Source: an uncultured Lachnospiraceae bacterium (lineage in GTDB: Bacteria; Bacillota; Clostridia; Lachnospirales; Lachnospiraceae). From it: a stretch of DNA of 64,000 nt. The position numbers and the translations under genes are program-made. The notes beneath the pieces were generated by a model. That model was not told the DNA's origin. It saw only the letters and a list, made by a program, of their open reading frames with translations, and did not search any database. Within the stretch, counting starts at the first letter, position 1; each line of letters begins with the position of its first letter. The stretch lies in the NCBI GenBank assembly GCA_902788035.1, contig CADAIL010000013.1, forward strand, positions 1 to 64,000, written 5' to 3'. Below are positions 50,936-59,334 of this stretch, piece after piece.

Positions 50936-51472
50936 TTATACTGCTTTTCTGCACATCTCCGTCAGCTGCTTCTTGATCCTGCGGAGCTTCTTGGAAACCG
51001 TGTTCTGCGACACGCCCTTCATCTCCGCGATCTCTTCCTGCGAATAGCCTTCCGTGTAATACAGACGGTACAGTTCCTGGTCTTCCTCCGGCAGCTCAGA
51101 CAGCTTCTCATAAAGAAGCTCCTTCTGTGGATCAGACTCCTCCGCCGTCATCTCCGCAAGCTGCTTCGCATAAATGCTTGTGTCCGGATTCTCTGTCATC
51201 ATCAATCCGTCCATCGACAGGTTCCAGTTCTTCTCAGGCTCTTCGCCCGGATGCTGTGCCTTCCACTCTTCCAGAGCCTTCTTCTGCCAGGACTCAAGCT
51301 GCGGCCTGCTGTTCTTGATGTTGTTGTAGACTTCCGCATCTTCAAGGGAATGTAGCGACTGGATCCAGACCTCTGCCTCGCTTCCTTCCGCGATAACGGA
51401 TACCGTCCCGTCATTGAACCTGTACACATAGTTGCCACTTATGAATAGTTGTGTTTTTGACAATAGTTTCAT
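50936..51472 (-). CDS. Sigma-70 region 4-like regulator of the mobile element
   Basis: A 178-aa protein. The C-terminal ~60 residues (SELPEEDQELYRLYYTEGYSQEEIAEMKGVSQNTVSKKL) are a sigma-70 region 4 helix-turn-helix; the N-terminal part is unlike region 2. Such proteins are common in Firmicute mobile elements and may activate element genes. The start MKLLSKTQ follows GGGTGGGAG. Upstream lies the diverged recombinase remnant. Confidence 0.75.
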   Translation of the reverse strand: MKLLSKTQLFISGNYVYRFNDGTVSVIAEGSEAEVWIQSLHSLEDAEVYNNIKNSRPQLESWQKKALEEWKAQHPGEEPEKNWNLSMDGLMMTENPDTSIYAKQLAEMTAEESDPQKELLYEKLSELPEEDQELYRLYYTEGYSQEEIAEMKGVSQNTVSKKLRRIKKQLTEMCRKAV

Positions 51473-51670
51473 AGTCTCCCACCCCTCTGACAATAGTTAT
51501 TCAGCCTCACCTTGACGATTACCAGTGGTCAGAACTACTGTCAAAATAATAAAAAAGGGACTCCGGGAAATCTCCCTATCTGAGAGAAACCCAGGAATCC
51601 CTTGATTTCAAGCCTTTTATGGCCTCTTATGCATCTTTACGTGACAGCAGTACTACCGTCTCGACATGTG
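51473..51670 (-). pseudogene. Remnant of a serine recombinase 3' end with terminator (left copy of direct repeat)
   Basis: About 195 bp resembling 53888-54090 (roughly 80% by eye). It includes the last codons of a recombinase gene, HVETVVLLSRK then DA and stop, where the intact gene at 54045-55739 ends HVETVVLLSREN then K and stop. A terminator hairpin and the region upstream of the sigma-like gene follow. The rest of this recombinase is gone. The divergence between copies shows it came from a related but different element. Confidence 0.7.
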
Positions 51671-51786
51671 ATTATTAGTCTTTCAAAGATAATGTAATAT
51701 CAATGCTTTTAAAACATTGAAAATCAGATAGTTATATAGTCTTTACCATTTCACATAATTAATCATTTTCCTCCACAAAATGGATA

Positions 51787-52710
51787 TTATCTTTCAAATA
51801 CTACCAGCTGCAGTACATCTGGTCTTGCATAATGGCCTACTGCATCATGCTCCATCTTGGATGAAGCCGGAAGATCCATGTCCAGTTCAGCATATATTAT
51901 CGTCTCTTCATCCCATACCGGATCTGTAACATAATGTCCAAATGGGTCTATTATGCAACTTCCGCCACGACACACCATATCCGGCAAGTCTTTTATCTCT
52001 GCTTTTGTATTCAGGTCCTTTGGGTATGACTCTTTTCTGATTATCATATCGGAATTGATAAAATAGCATTTGCCTTCTATCGCTATGTGCTGGATGGTTG
52101 CCTGCCATTCAGGGTTATCGTTTGTATTAGGCGAGATATAAATCGTTATTCCCTTTTGATACAGAGCGACTCTGGCAAGCGGCATATAGCTTTCCCAGCA
52201 TATGAGGCTGCCTATAGGCCCCCATGGTGTTTCCGTGATTGGAAAATAGTATCTATCAGCGTCTCCCCAAACAAGTCTTTCTGACCCTGTGGGTTTTAGT
52301 TTGCGATGCACTTTATATGTTCCGTCCGGTTCGAAGATAACATTGCTATTATACAAAGTTCCTCCAACCGCATCTCGCTCTGAGAAGCCAATACTTATAT
52401 ATGCACCATATTTTTTCGCTTCACCCGAGAGCTGAATAAACTCATCTCCGCCGACCACGACAGAAGCATCGTAATATCTCTTCCAGTCCGCCCTTCCTGA
52501 TTCCGTCCTCTTCCCGACACTGAACCCGAAGTTCATCCCAATGGGATACCCCGGAATGAACAGTTCAGGGAATACTATCAGTTCTGCTTTATTTTCCGCC
52601 GCCTCTTCAATATAACCCAGAGCCTTTTTCAGACTTTCCTGCTTATTGAACATAACCGGTTCAGCCTGTACCAGCGCAATGCGGCATATATGTTTTCCTG
52701 GATCTTTCAT
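51787..52710 (-). CDS. Nitrilase-family carbon-nitrogen hydrolase
   Basis: A 307-aa enzyme with the Glu-Lys-Cys triad: Glu49 in FPELFIPGYP, Lys in HRKLKPT (about 135) and Cys in ICWESYMP (about 170). The Trp after Cys and the length point to true nitrilases or cyanide-degrading enzymes rather than amidases. AAGGAGAATATC precedes the ATG. Intact cargo gene of the 2.2-kb insert. Confidence 0.87.
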   Translation of the reverse strand: MKDPGKHICRIALVQAEPVMFNKQESLKKALGYIEEAAENKAELIVFPELFIPGYPIGMNFGFSVGKRTESGRADWKRYYDASVVVGGDEFIQLSGEAKKYGAYISIGFSERDAVGGTLYNSNVIFEPDGTYKVHRKLKPTGSERLVWGDADRYYFPITETPWGPIGSLICWESYMPLARVALYQKGITIYISPNTNDNPEWQATIQHIAIEGKCYFINSDMIIRKESYPKDLNTKAEIKDLPDMVCRGGSCIIDPFGHYVTDPVWDEETIIYAELDMDLPASSKMEHDAVGHYARPDVLQLVVFER

Positions 52711-52828
52711 CGTGATATTCTCCTTCCTATCATGTCTATTACAGATATATCTGCCACTTTACATACAGTCAGTTTATGCTCGATTTTCTTCAGTTTCATT
52801 TTCCCGTCTCCTGCACAATTCCGATTTG

Positions 52829-53713
52829 TCAGTATTTCCTTTTCCTCTTTGCTCGTCTGTAAAGCTCTTTTTGCACTTCATCAAATTGTTTCTGCGTTAT
52901 AATCGCTTCATGTAAATTAGACGCCAAATAACATTCTTTATTAGGACCAGATTTCAATATTTTCACATTTCCTGTATATTTCTCATTGGTGAGAATGGTT
53001 TCTATCGCCTTCTTACTCCATCGTTCTTTGCCACGGGAGGTGGGGATATTCCGTTCTGCTAATTCCTCTATGATCGCAGCCTCGCTCTTTCCCTCCAGAT
53101 ACAGCTGAAATATATGCTGAACAACGGTAGACTGGTAAACATCCGGAACCAGGTTCCCGCTTTCGCCTTTCACATAACCATAGCATGGTTTTGAGTATAA
53201 TCCACTGGTCCCAAGCTCAGCCTTCTGCCTTAAGCCAATTTTGATATTCTCGCTTCGATGCTCATTCTCAGATTGAATAATCGATGCTCTTACTGACAAA
53301 TCAAATTCTGGAGTATCTTTTGTAATCTCTTTTTCTTCCACCATGAAATAGATTGCCACACCAGCTTTTTGCAACAGACGAATTGATTCTATGCTTTCAA
53401 CCGTGTCCCTTCCGAAGCGCGACATGCTCTTTACAAGCACATAATTCACCTTGCGATTCTTGCAATCCTCGAGCAGTCGTGCAAACTCTCTCCTGCTTGA
53501 TCCTGTTTTTGCGGTTCCAACATCTATATAAATATCTCTGATTAGCATATCGTTTCTCTGATATGTATACTGTGATAAAGCAGAAACCTGAGCTGCAAGA
53601 CTGCGCAACTGTTCCACTCTTGCTGTGCTAACCCTCGCATAGATTCCCACTTTCTTCACTCCAGGGTTATTTTTATATGATGGAATGACACTGACTTTTG
53701 AGCCTATAGCCAT
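52829..53713 (-). CDS. Small serine recombinase
   Basis: A 294-aa protein. The resolvase domain (GIYARVSTAR with catalytic Ser29; GSSRREFARLLEDC; VKSMSRFGRD) is followed by a recombinase domain (ERNIPTSRGKERWSKKAIETILTNEKYTG). It lacks the zinc ribbon and long coiled coil of large integrases. The start MAIGSKVS follows GGAGGAAGAA. It is probably the enzyme that moved the insert. Confidence 0.85.
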   Translation of the reverse strand: MAIGSKVSVIPSYKNNPGVKKVGIYARVSTARVEQLRSLAAQVSALSQYTYQRNDMLIRDIYIDVGTAKTGSSRREFARLLEDCKNRKVNYVLVKSMSRFGRDTVESIESIRLLQKAGVAIYFMVEEKEITKDTPEFDLSVRASIIQSENEHRSENIKIGLRQKAELGTSGLYSKPCYGYVKGESGNLVPDVYQSTVVQHIFQLYLEGKSEAAIIEELAERNIPTSRGKERWSKKAIETILTNEKYTGNVKILKSGPNKECYLASNLHEAIITQKQFDEVQKELYRRAKRKRKY

Positions 53714-53887
53714 TTCTTCCTCCGTTAGACTAATCATCAATCGCAACAATATTATCCTCTTGTTTATTAGTCTACTTTTGTATATTCTTTCCTATATTTA
53801 TATATACAATCACATCATTTTTGTCCATTTGGTTATTAGTCTATCAGAATTTGGCGAAACTTGATAGAGCTTTTTGATAATAGTTCC

Positions 53888-54090
53888 ATAGTCTCCCACC
53901 CCTCTGACAATAGTTGTTCAGCCTCGCCCTGCTGATTTCCAGTGGTCGAAACTATTGTCAAAGCAATAAAAAAGGGATTCCGGGAAATCACCCTATCTGG
54001 ATGAAATCCTCAGAATCCTTCTATTTCAGGCTTTTTCAGCCCTCTTATTTGTTTTCGCGTGACAGCAGTACTACCGTCTCGACATGTTGT
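53888..54090 (-). repeat. Right copy of the ~200-bp diverged direct repeat
   Basis: Contains the 3' end and terminator of the intact recombinase gene plus the first bases corresponding to the start of the sigma-like gene (CATAGTCTCCCACC). The copy at 51471-51670 has the same order. It shows that sigma-like gene and recombinase were neighbours before the insert arrived. Confidence 0.7.
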
Positions 54091-55739
54091 TCACTGTCCA
54101 AACCATCCCCAACGGATATTATCATATCCTTCTCGATGATTGGCAGACGGAAGGTGATTGACTTCAGCCACTGACCGTTTGGCTGGCGCTCTTCGTAGAT
54201 CTGGATTTCCTCAATAAGCGACTCCATCAGCTTACGCCGTTCCTCCTCATTCATCAGTGAATAGAACTTGTCAAAGTAAATCAGGATCTTATAGATATTG
54301 TCCCCTGTGACCTTTTCGGATTCGATGGATTGCTTTTTCGCCCTCGCCTCTATAAGGCTCTGCTCCTGGTCATCGATATTATCATACATCCGGTACAGAC
54401 GGTCATCCAGGTCTGCTTTCAGTCGCTTATAGTGTCTGCCGTCCGGATCCAGCGCCTCAATCTCTTCCAATGTTTTCCGCTTTACGGCATAGGACTGTTT
54501 CAGCTGTTTTTCCAGGGCCGTGATCTCCTGATCGATGACGGTAGTGTCTACCTTCATGTTGATCTTTTCCTGCATCATAGATGCGAACCGGGGATTGGCT
54601 ACCAGTTTTGTGATCACTTCCACTACGGCCGCATTCAGAACATCTTCATTGATCTGCTTTTTATAATCACACTTATGACCCCTGGTCATCGTTCTGTGCT
54701 TGCAGCCATAGTAAAAGAAATCCTTATACTTTGTACCGTCTTTGCGGTGCTTGATGCTCTTGTTGCCATACATGCCGGCTCCGCAGATCGGACATTTCAC
54801 CAGTCCTGAAAGCAGGTGTGTCCTGGTATCCTTGGCCTTGTTCACATGCTCGTATTTCTTTGCCTGGGCGATCATCTTGACCTGGGCCTGATTCCACATC
54901 TCTTCAGACACAATACCCTCATGCAGGCCGTCAACTACAAGATAATCATCCTGTTCGACCAGCTTGTACTCATTACGGGTACCGTGAACCTTCTCCGTCT
55001 TCCGGCGGCCATAGGCGATCTTCCCGCAATATACCGGGTTCTTAATGATCTTACGGATCAGGGCCGCGTCAAACAGGGGATTCTTTCCATTATGTCTCGG
55101 GATCTTACGGATCCCGTGGTTCTCCAGATACTTGGCAAGACCGTTCGCACCGATATCCGTGGAGACCCACTGTTCAAAAATGGTACGGATCGCAGGCGCC
55201 TCCTCTTCATTGATCTCCAGCACACCGTTCTTCAGGTTGTACCCATAAGGGGGAAACCCGCCGTTCCACTTTCCATCTCTTGCTTTCTGAATCCGTCCTT
55301 CCATGGTTTGGACACGGATATTCTCACGCTCGATCTCTGCCACTGCCGACAGGACTGAGATCATCAGCTTACCGGCATCCTTGGAGGAATCAATGCCATC
55401 TTCCACACAGATCAGATTGACACCGAAATCCTGCATGGTCTGCAGGGTGGAAAGGACATCGGCGGCGTTCCGCCCAAAGCGTGACAGTTTAAAGACCAGC
55501 ACAAAGGAAACATCATCCTTGCCGGTCTTGATATCCTCCATCATACGGTTGAATTCATCCCGGCCTTCTATGGATTTTCCGGACTTACCGGCGTCTTCAT
55601 ACTCCCCGGCGATCTCATACTCATTGAATTCAGCGAAGGCCCGCATACGGGTGCGCTGTGCTTCCAGGGAGTATCCATCGATCTGCATCGCGGTCGAGAC
55701 ACGGGTGTAAACATATACTTTCTTTTTTTCTTGATTCAC
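54045..55739 (-). CDS. Large serine recombinase (integrase)
   Basis: A 564-aa protein with the resolvase domain (YTRVSTAM, Ser15), recombinase domain, a four-Cys zinc ribbon (CPICGAGMYG...YGCKHR...HKC) and a long C-terminal coiled coil (about 395-480). This architecture is that of element integrases which recombine attP and attB without DNA loops. GTG is the start, with AGAAGGA 8 bp upstream. It should integrate and excise the mobilizable element. Confidence 0.9.
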   Translation of the reverse strand: MNQEKKKVYVYTRVSTAMQIDGYSLEAQRTRMRAFAEFNEYEIAGEYEDAGKSGKSIEGRDEFNRMMEDIKTGKDDVSFVLVFKLSRFGRNAADVLSTLQTMQDFGVNLICVEDGIDSSKDAGKLMISVLSAVAEIERENIRVQTMEGRIQKARDGKWNGGFPPYGYNLKNGVLEINEEEAPAIRTIFEQWVSTDIGANGLAKYLENHGIRKIPRHNGKNPLFDAALIRKIIKNPVYCGKIAYGRRKTEKVHGTRNEYKLVEQDDYLVVDGLHEGIVSEEMWNQAQVKMIAQAKKYEHVNKAKDTRTHLLSGLVKCPICGAGMYGNKSIKHRKDGTKYKDFFYYGCKHRTMTRGHKCDYKKQINEDVLNAAVVEVITKLVANPRFASMMQEKINMKVDTTVIDQEITALEKQLKQSYAVKRKTLEEIEALDPDGRHYKRLKADLDDRLYRMYDNIDDQEQSLIEARAKKQSIESEKVTGDNIYKILIYFDKFYSLMNEEERRKLMESLIEEIQIYEERQPNGQWLKSITFRLPIIEKDMIISVGDGLDSEQHVETVVLLSRENK

Positions 55740-55817
55740 CTTGATCTTCCTTCTGCTTTAAGTTTGGACTTAGTTGTCACGTTAATCTTAGCATATTTGC
55801 TCTCTGATTACAATAAA

Positions 55818-55872
55818 AAAGGAGCCGGTCCATTGGTCAAATACTAATGCATATACCAATGAACCGGTCAGT
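55818..55872 (-). terminator. Terminator of the mob operon
   Basis: CCGGTCCATTGGT and ACCAATGAACCGG form a long hairpin. On the minus strand it is followed by a six-T tract, just after the stop of the small gene at 55875. Confidence 0.85.
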
Positions 55873-55874
55873 AC

Positions 55875-56057
55875 CTATGCTGCCTTACGTGCCAGCGCAC
55901 TCAGCTGCATATACTTTCGATACATTTCTTTGATCTGTTTCATCCTGTAATAATTATCCGGATCCGGCAGTGTGTCCAGACCCATCTCCCCGGCGTACTT
56001 CTCGATCATATTTGCGAGAAAGTCCGCCAATCCGCTCCATTCATCATTCCAGGGCAT
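55875..56057 (-). CDS. Small unknown protein of the mobile element
   Basis: A 60-aa protein starting MPWNDEWSGLADFLANMI, with GAGGAGGAATCAAG at ideal spacing. It ends in a basic helix (MKQIKEMYRKYMQLSALARKA). It overlaps the relaxase gene end by 14 bp, so it is coupled to it. No family is recognised; an accessory mobilisation role is possible. Confidence 0.6.
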   Translation of the reverse strand: MPWNDEWSGLADFLANMIEKYAGEMGLDTLPDPDNYYRMKQIKEMYRKYMQLSALARKAA

Positions 56058-57039
56058 CTTGATTCCTCCTCTGATTTCTGCTTTTGTCTCTGTGCTGACG
56101 GCCTGCATAGGTCTTTAGTATCTCCGGCGGTATCCGTTCCAGCAGGGCGACCGTCTGTTCATAATCACGCTGAAGCTGAAGATCGGCCATTCTCTTCAGG
56201 ACGCTTTCCTGTTTACTTTCCTTAAGAGCAGCTGTCAGGTTCTCATTTTTCCGGACAAGAGCTTCGTTCTCTGCAGTCAGATCCTGAAAGGCACCCTTGT
56301 ACTTCTTCATCTGAGTGCTCATCTTTTCGACATTCGGGATATACTTGTCCAGATACCTGCAGATCTCCGCTGCCTTTGCTTTGGCATTAAACATACTGAC
56401 CTGGGAGAGCAGCTTATCCAGCTTCTCCCTCTGCTTGTTCAGTCTTGTCATTTCCTTGAACACCCGGGGAGGGATGTGATCCCGACCGGTCTCACTGGCG
56501 CTCATGCCTCGCTCCAGATCCGGAAATTTCCTGACCATCTGCTCCCAGAAAGCATCCTGCCACTGCGTCAGTTTCTTCTTATTCCCGATGATCTCCTTGG
56601 CGCAGAGCCTGCCGTCCTCCGTCAGCGGGACAAAAGAAAGGTGCATATGGGGCGTTTTCTCGTCCATATGCACCACAGCTGAAATGATCGTATCCGGATT
56701 CTGTTTCTGTTTGATAAAGTCCAGCGCCGTTTGGAAGAAGGTCCGGATCTCCTCCCGCTTTTTGTCCTTAAAGAATTCCGGGCTGGCTGTCACCAGCATC
56801 TCCACAAGCCTTACACTGTCTGTCCGTGTCCGGCACCCGGCAGCAGCGATCTGCTTCTCTGCCTCAGTCCGGTACTTTCCCTGCGGCTCGATCAGATGAA
56901 AGTTCAGATGACTTCGGCTGGTGTCCACGTCCGGATTACTTGCGTATTTCTCTTTTGTTCTCTCATTGTGGGCCTCGATCCCGCTGATCTCTGGTCCCTT
57001 ATATTTCGCAAATCTCATAATCGCATATTGTGCTCCCAT
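56044..57039 (-). CDS. mobV: MobV-family relaxase
   Basis: A 331-aa Pre/Mob protein. The His-cluster HMDEKTPHMHLSFVPL (about 122-137) is the MobV motif III, and the N-terminal RFAKYKGPEISGIEAHNER matches motif I. A coiled-coil C-terminus follows. It nicks at oriT and leads the strand into a helper's channel. GGGAGGAC precedes the ATG. The oriT should be just upstream (57040-57166), which is AT-rich and has short repeats (CGTACGTAC). Confidence 0.88.
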   Translation of the reverse strand: MGAQYAIMRFAKYKGPEISGIEAHNERTKEKYASNPDVDTSRSHLNFHLIEPQGKYRTEAEKQIAAAGCRTRTDSVRLVEMLVTASPEFFKDKKREEIRTFFQTALDFIKQKQNPDTIISAVVHMDEKTPHMHLSFVPLTEDGRLCAKEIIGNKKKLTQWQDAFWEQMVRKFPDLERGMSASETGRDHIPPRVFKEMTRLNKQREKLDKLLSQVSMFNAKAKAAEICRYLDKYIPNVEKMSTQMKKYKGAFQDLTAENEALVRKNENLTAALKESKQESVLKRMADLQLQRDYEQTVALLERIPPEILKTYAGRQHRDKSRNQRRNQDALE

Positions 57040-57166
57040 ATTGTCCTCCCTGCGGTCTCCCGCGTTATAAAAGTCTTTCTTTTTTGCGTTCGTACGTACT
57101 TGTGTACATTTGATGGATGTTTAAGGAGTGTACGCTTGTACGCACGTACACAGTTTTTGTGCTGTC
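57040..57166. other. Gap upstream of the relaxase, possible oriT
   Basis: A 127-bp gap with repeated GTACGTAC/TGTACG motifs (about 57090-57148) that form short inverted repeats. Such elements are typical next to MobV genes, but no nic consensus was identified. Confidence 0.35.
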
Positions 57167-58471
57167 TTATAAAAAGGGATTGTTGTGATCGATGATCTCT
57201 ACGCCGCGATATCCCCGGCAGCGTTTGCCTTTTCCCCGATAAATGTTGTTATCAGGTATCAGGTGATAAGTCCCTGAATATTGGGACAGGTAGTTGGCAA
57301 AGCTCTTCATGGACAGCGCGTTCTCCGCATTGTCCTCACACCATTCCTTATATGCCGCGTACAGATCGCTGGTCGCCGCTTTACTGTCCTCATGGAAGGT
57401 GAGATATCCTTCGGAAGTCAGGAACTCCGGAATGTTGTTGGCATCCTTTACAATGGCGGCAATATTCTCCTTTGACCGTTCGCTGATGGTGAAACGATAG
57501 TCATTTGCAATAAGCCGCTGCAGGCCTTCCAGACACCACAGGAAAATGCCCTCTTTTTCAGCAGCCAGCTTGTCCATCAGATAGGGGTCATCGACACGAT
57601 CCGCCGGTTTGTCCTTCGTTGTGATCACGATCTGTCGGCGAAAGAACCCGTCAGACCGGTCGTGCAGTGCGGTGAGGGCACCATTTCCGAAACAAAGAAA
57701 CCGGACATAAAGGAGTGTCTGATAGCTCTGCTCATGCTTCCTTTCAACATCCATCTGACATTCGGAAGTGACGATCGATTTGATATAGTTCGTTTTGGTC
57801 AGCGCGCTCATATCCATATCGTCATCCACCATAAGAAGCCGGTCTTCCAGATCCGCCCTGGCAAAGTCATTTTTTTCGACCTTCTGGATACTGGTTGTAT
57901 TCATATTGACTCCAAGAAGAGATCTCATGACAAGACCAATGCGGGACTTGCCTTCACCGCCTTTCCCGATCAGCATCAGCATCTTCTGTGCTTTGGTCGT
58001 CGGGATCAGGCAGTATCCCATATATTCCTGCAGTGTCAGGATATCCTCCGGTATCAGAAGCTCAGAAAGAAACCCCAGCCAAACACCCGGCATGTCTGCA
58101 TCCGGGTTGTAATCGACCGTCAGCCGGTTGCGGCAGTATTCTTTATCCCCGGTGAAACGGCCATCCAGATACCAGGTGCCGTTTGCCACATGGATCCGGT
58201 CATAGTGCAGCGGGATGTCCTCCGAATAAGCCATGAGCTTGATCGTTTTCAGCAGGTCGTCCACCTTCCTGGCCACGCCGCTTTCCTTCCATTCACTGAT
58301 ATCATCAAAGATGATCTGCTTCAGGCCGCCTTCATCAGGCACGAGACCATCCACTGTAAAAAACCTTCCGTGAATGCATTTCATTGGATGTGCCGACAGA
58401 AAACTGCAGGAATAAATCAATTCATTGATCTGCCTGTCCTTTGTGACCCATGCCGGCGCATCAGCCGGCAA
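57167..58471 (-). CDS. D5-like superfamily 3 helicase (phage/plasmid primase C-terminal type)
   Basis: A 434-aa protein with a D5_N-like N-terminus and an SF3 ATPase: LIGKGGEGKS Walker A (about 166-175), DLEDRLLMVDDDMD Walker B, and FLCFGNGALTALHDRSDGFFRRQIVI near 265. It overlaps the primase gene by 11 bp, so the two form one primase-helicase pair. TTG seems to be the start. It should replicate the element after transfer. Confidence 0.85.
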   Translation of the reverse strand: MPADAPAWVTKDRQINELIYSCSFLSAHPMKCIHGRFFTVDGLVPDEGGLKQIIFDDISEWKESGVARKVDDLLKTIKLMAYSEDIPLHYDRIHVANGTWYLDGRFTGDKEYCRNRLTVDYNPDADMPGVWLGFLSELLIPEDILTLQEYMGYCLIPTTKAQKMLMLIGKGGEGKSRIGLVMRSLLGVNMNTTSIQKVEKNDFARADLEDRLLMVDDDMDMSALTKTNYIKSIVTSECQMDVERKHEQSYQTLLYVRFLCFGNGALTALHDRSDGFFRRQIVITTKDKPADRVDDPYLMDKLAAEKEGIFLWCLEGLQRLIANDYRFTISERSKENIAAIVKDANNIPEFLTSEGYLTFHEDSKAATSDLYAAYKEWCEDNAENALSMKSFANYLSQYSGTYHLIPDNNIYRGKGKRCRGYRGVEIIDHNNPFL

Positions 58472-59045
58472 TACGTTCGTTCTCGTCCAGTCCGCCGATC
58501 ATTCCGTCCTTCATAAGATCCTTTACTGTTGCTGCCCGTTGCTCCAGAGTCCCCACCGTCAGGATGTCTGCCAGATATTCGACGTAATCGAGCATCTGGC
58601 AGGCTTCCACAAACCGGTCATCATAATCGCCATCCATGCTTGTGGGTGCATACCGTACCTTCCAGTCCTCCAGAAGGTGCAGATAATCACAAAGCACCCG
58701 CTGACAGTAACGTTCGTCTTCACGAAACGCCCTGATCATCGGGTGCTTAGGTTTCGCAAGTGCCGCTGCGGACGGAGGCTTGTCCGGATCGATCCCAAAG
58801 TCCGCAGCCAGCTTCTTCGCCGCTTCATAGGGCCTTAGAGAGAAGAGCCTCGCTGTCAGATCGATCACATCCCCGGCAGCCCCGCAGCCAAAACAGTAAT
58901 AATAATCTTCATTCAGCTTCAGGCTGGGATGCCGGTCATCATGGAAGGGGCACCTCACCATACCGTGGCGATTTGGCTGCAGCCCGTACATCTTTGCCGC
59001 GTCAGGCACGCTCACACTTGCTTTTACAGTTTCAAATAGATTCAT
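58461..59045 (-). CDS. CHC2 zinc-finger primase-like protein
   Basis: A 194-aa protein. The DnaG-type zinc finger is RCPFHDD (Cys32, His35) and CFGCGAAGD (Cys51, Cys54). The catalytic TOPRIM domain is absent, so it acts with another protein, most likely the helicase encoded next. GGAGGAACC precedes the ATG. Confidence 0.87.
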   Translation of the reverse strand: MNLFETVKASVSVPDAAKMYGLQPNRHGMVRCPFHDDRHPSLKLNEDYYYCFGCGAAGDVIDLTARLFSLRPYEAAKKLAADFGIDPDKPPSAAALAKPKHPMIRAFREDERYCQRVLCDYLHLLEDWKVRYAPTSMDGDYDDRFVEACQMLDYVEYLADILTVGTLEQRAATVKDLMKDGMIGGLDENERIAG

Positions 59046-59246
59046 AGTCTGGTTCCTCCTTTGGATTTTATTCGGATACCTGATCCTGATGTCTTATACG
59101 GAGGAAAAACGGCGGACTTGAAAAATTGGGCGATATTGGGATTTGGGAGGAGTGGACGGAGGAAAAATTGCAAAAACGCAATCGAGTCCGGTTTTCAAAA
59201 CCGAATTCGAAGTATAATCAAAAACACCAGATTATCACGCGATATA

Positions 59247-59313
59247 ACTTGCTCTCCGACTTGCTCCTTGATATAATCAGAGAGCAAGATAAGGAACAAG
59301 TTAAAGAGCAAGT
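59247..59313 (+). promoter_or_regulatory. AlbA-type gene promoter with five repeated half-sites
   Basis: TTGCTC (59249-59254) and TATAAT (59272-59277) are 17 bp apart. ACTTGCTC occurs at 59247 and 59259, and its inverse GAGCAAG at 59282 and 59306, with a variant (GGAACAAGT) at 59293. The arrangement around the promoter suggests cooperative binding by an element regulator. Confidence 0.65.
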
Positions 59314-59334
59314 AGTTCGAAGGGAGTATTGCAC

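Larger units (their letters stand above)
51671..53843. mobile_element. Nitrilase-resolvase insert
   Basis: A 2.2-kb segment between the two diverged direct repeats, carrying a nitrilase gene and a small serine recombinase. The motif TTATTAGTCT occurs at both ends (51672-51681, 53833-53842) and once more near 53764, with an inverted copy near 53724. This motif may be the recombinase core site. Confidence 0.5.
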
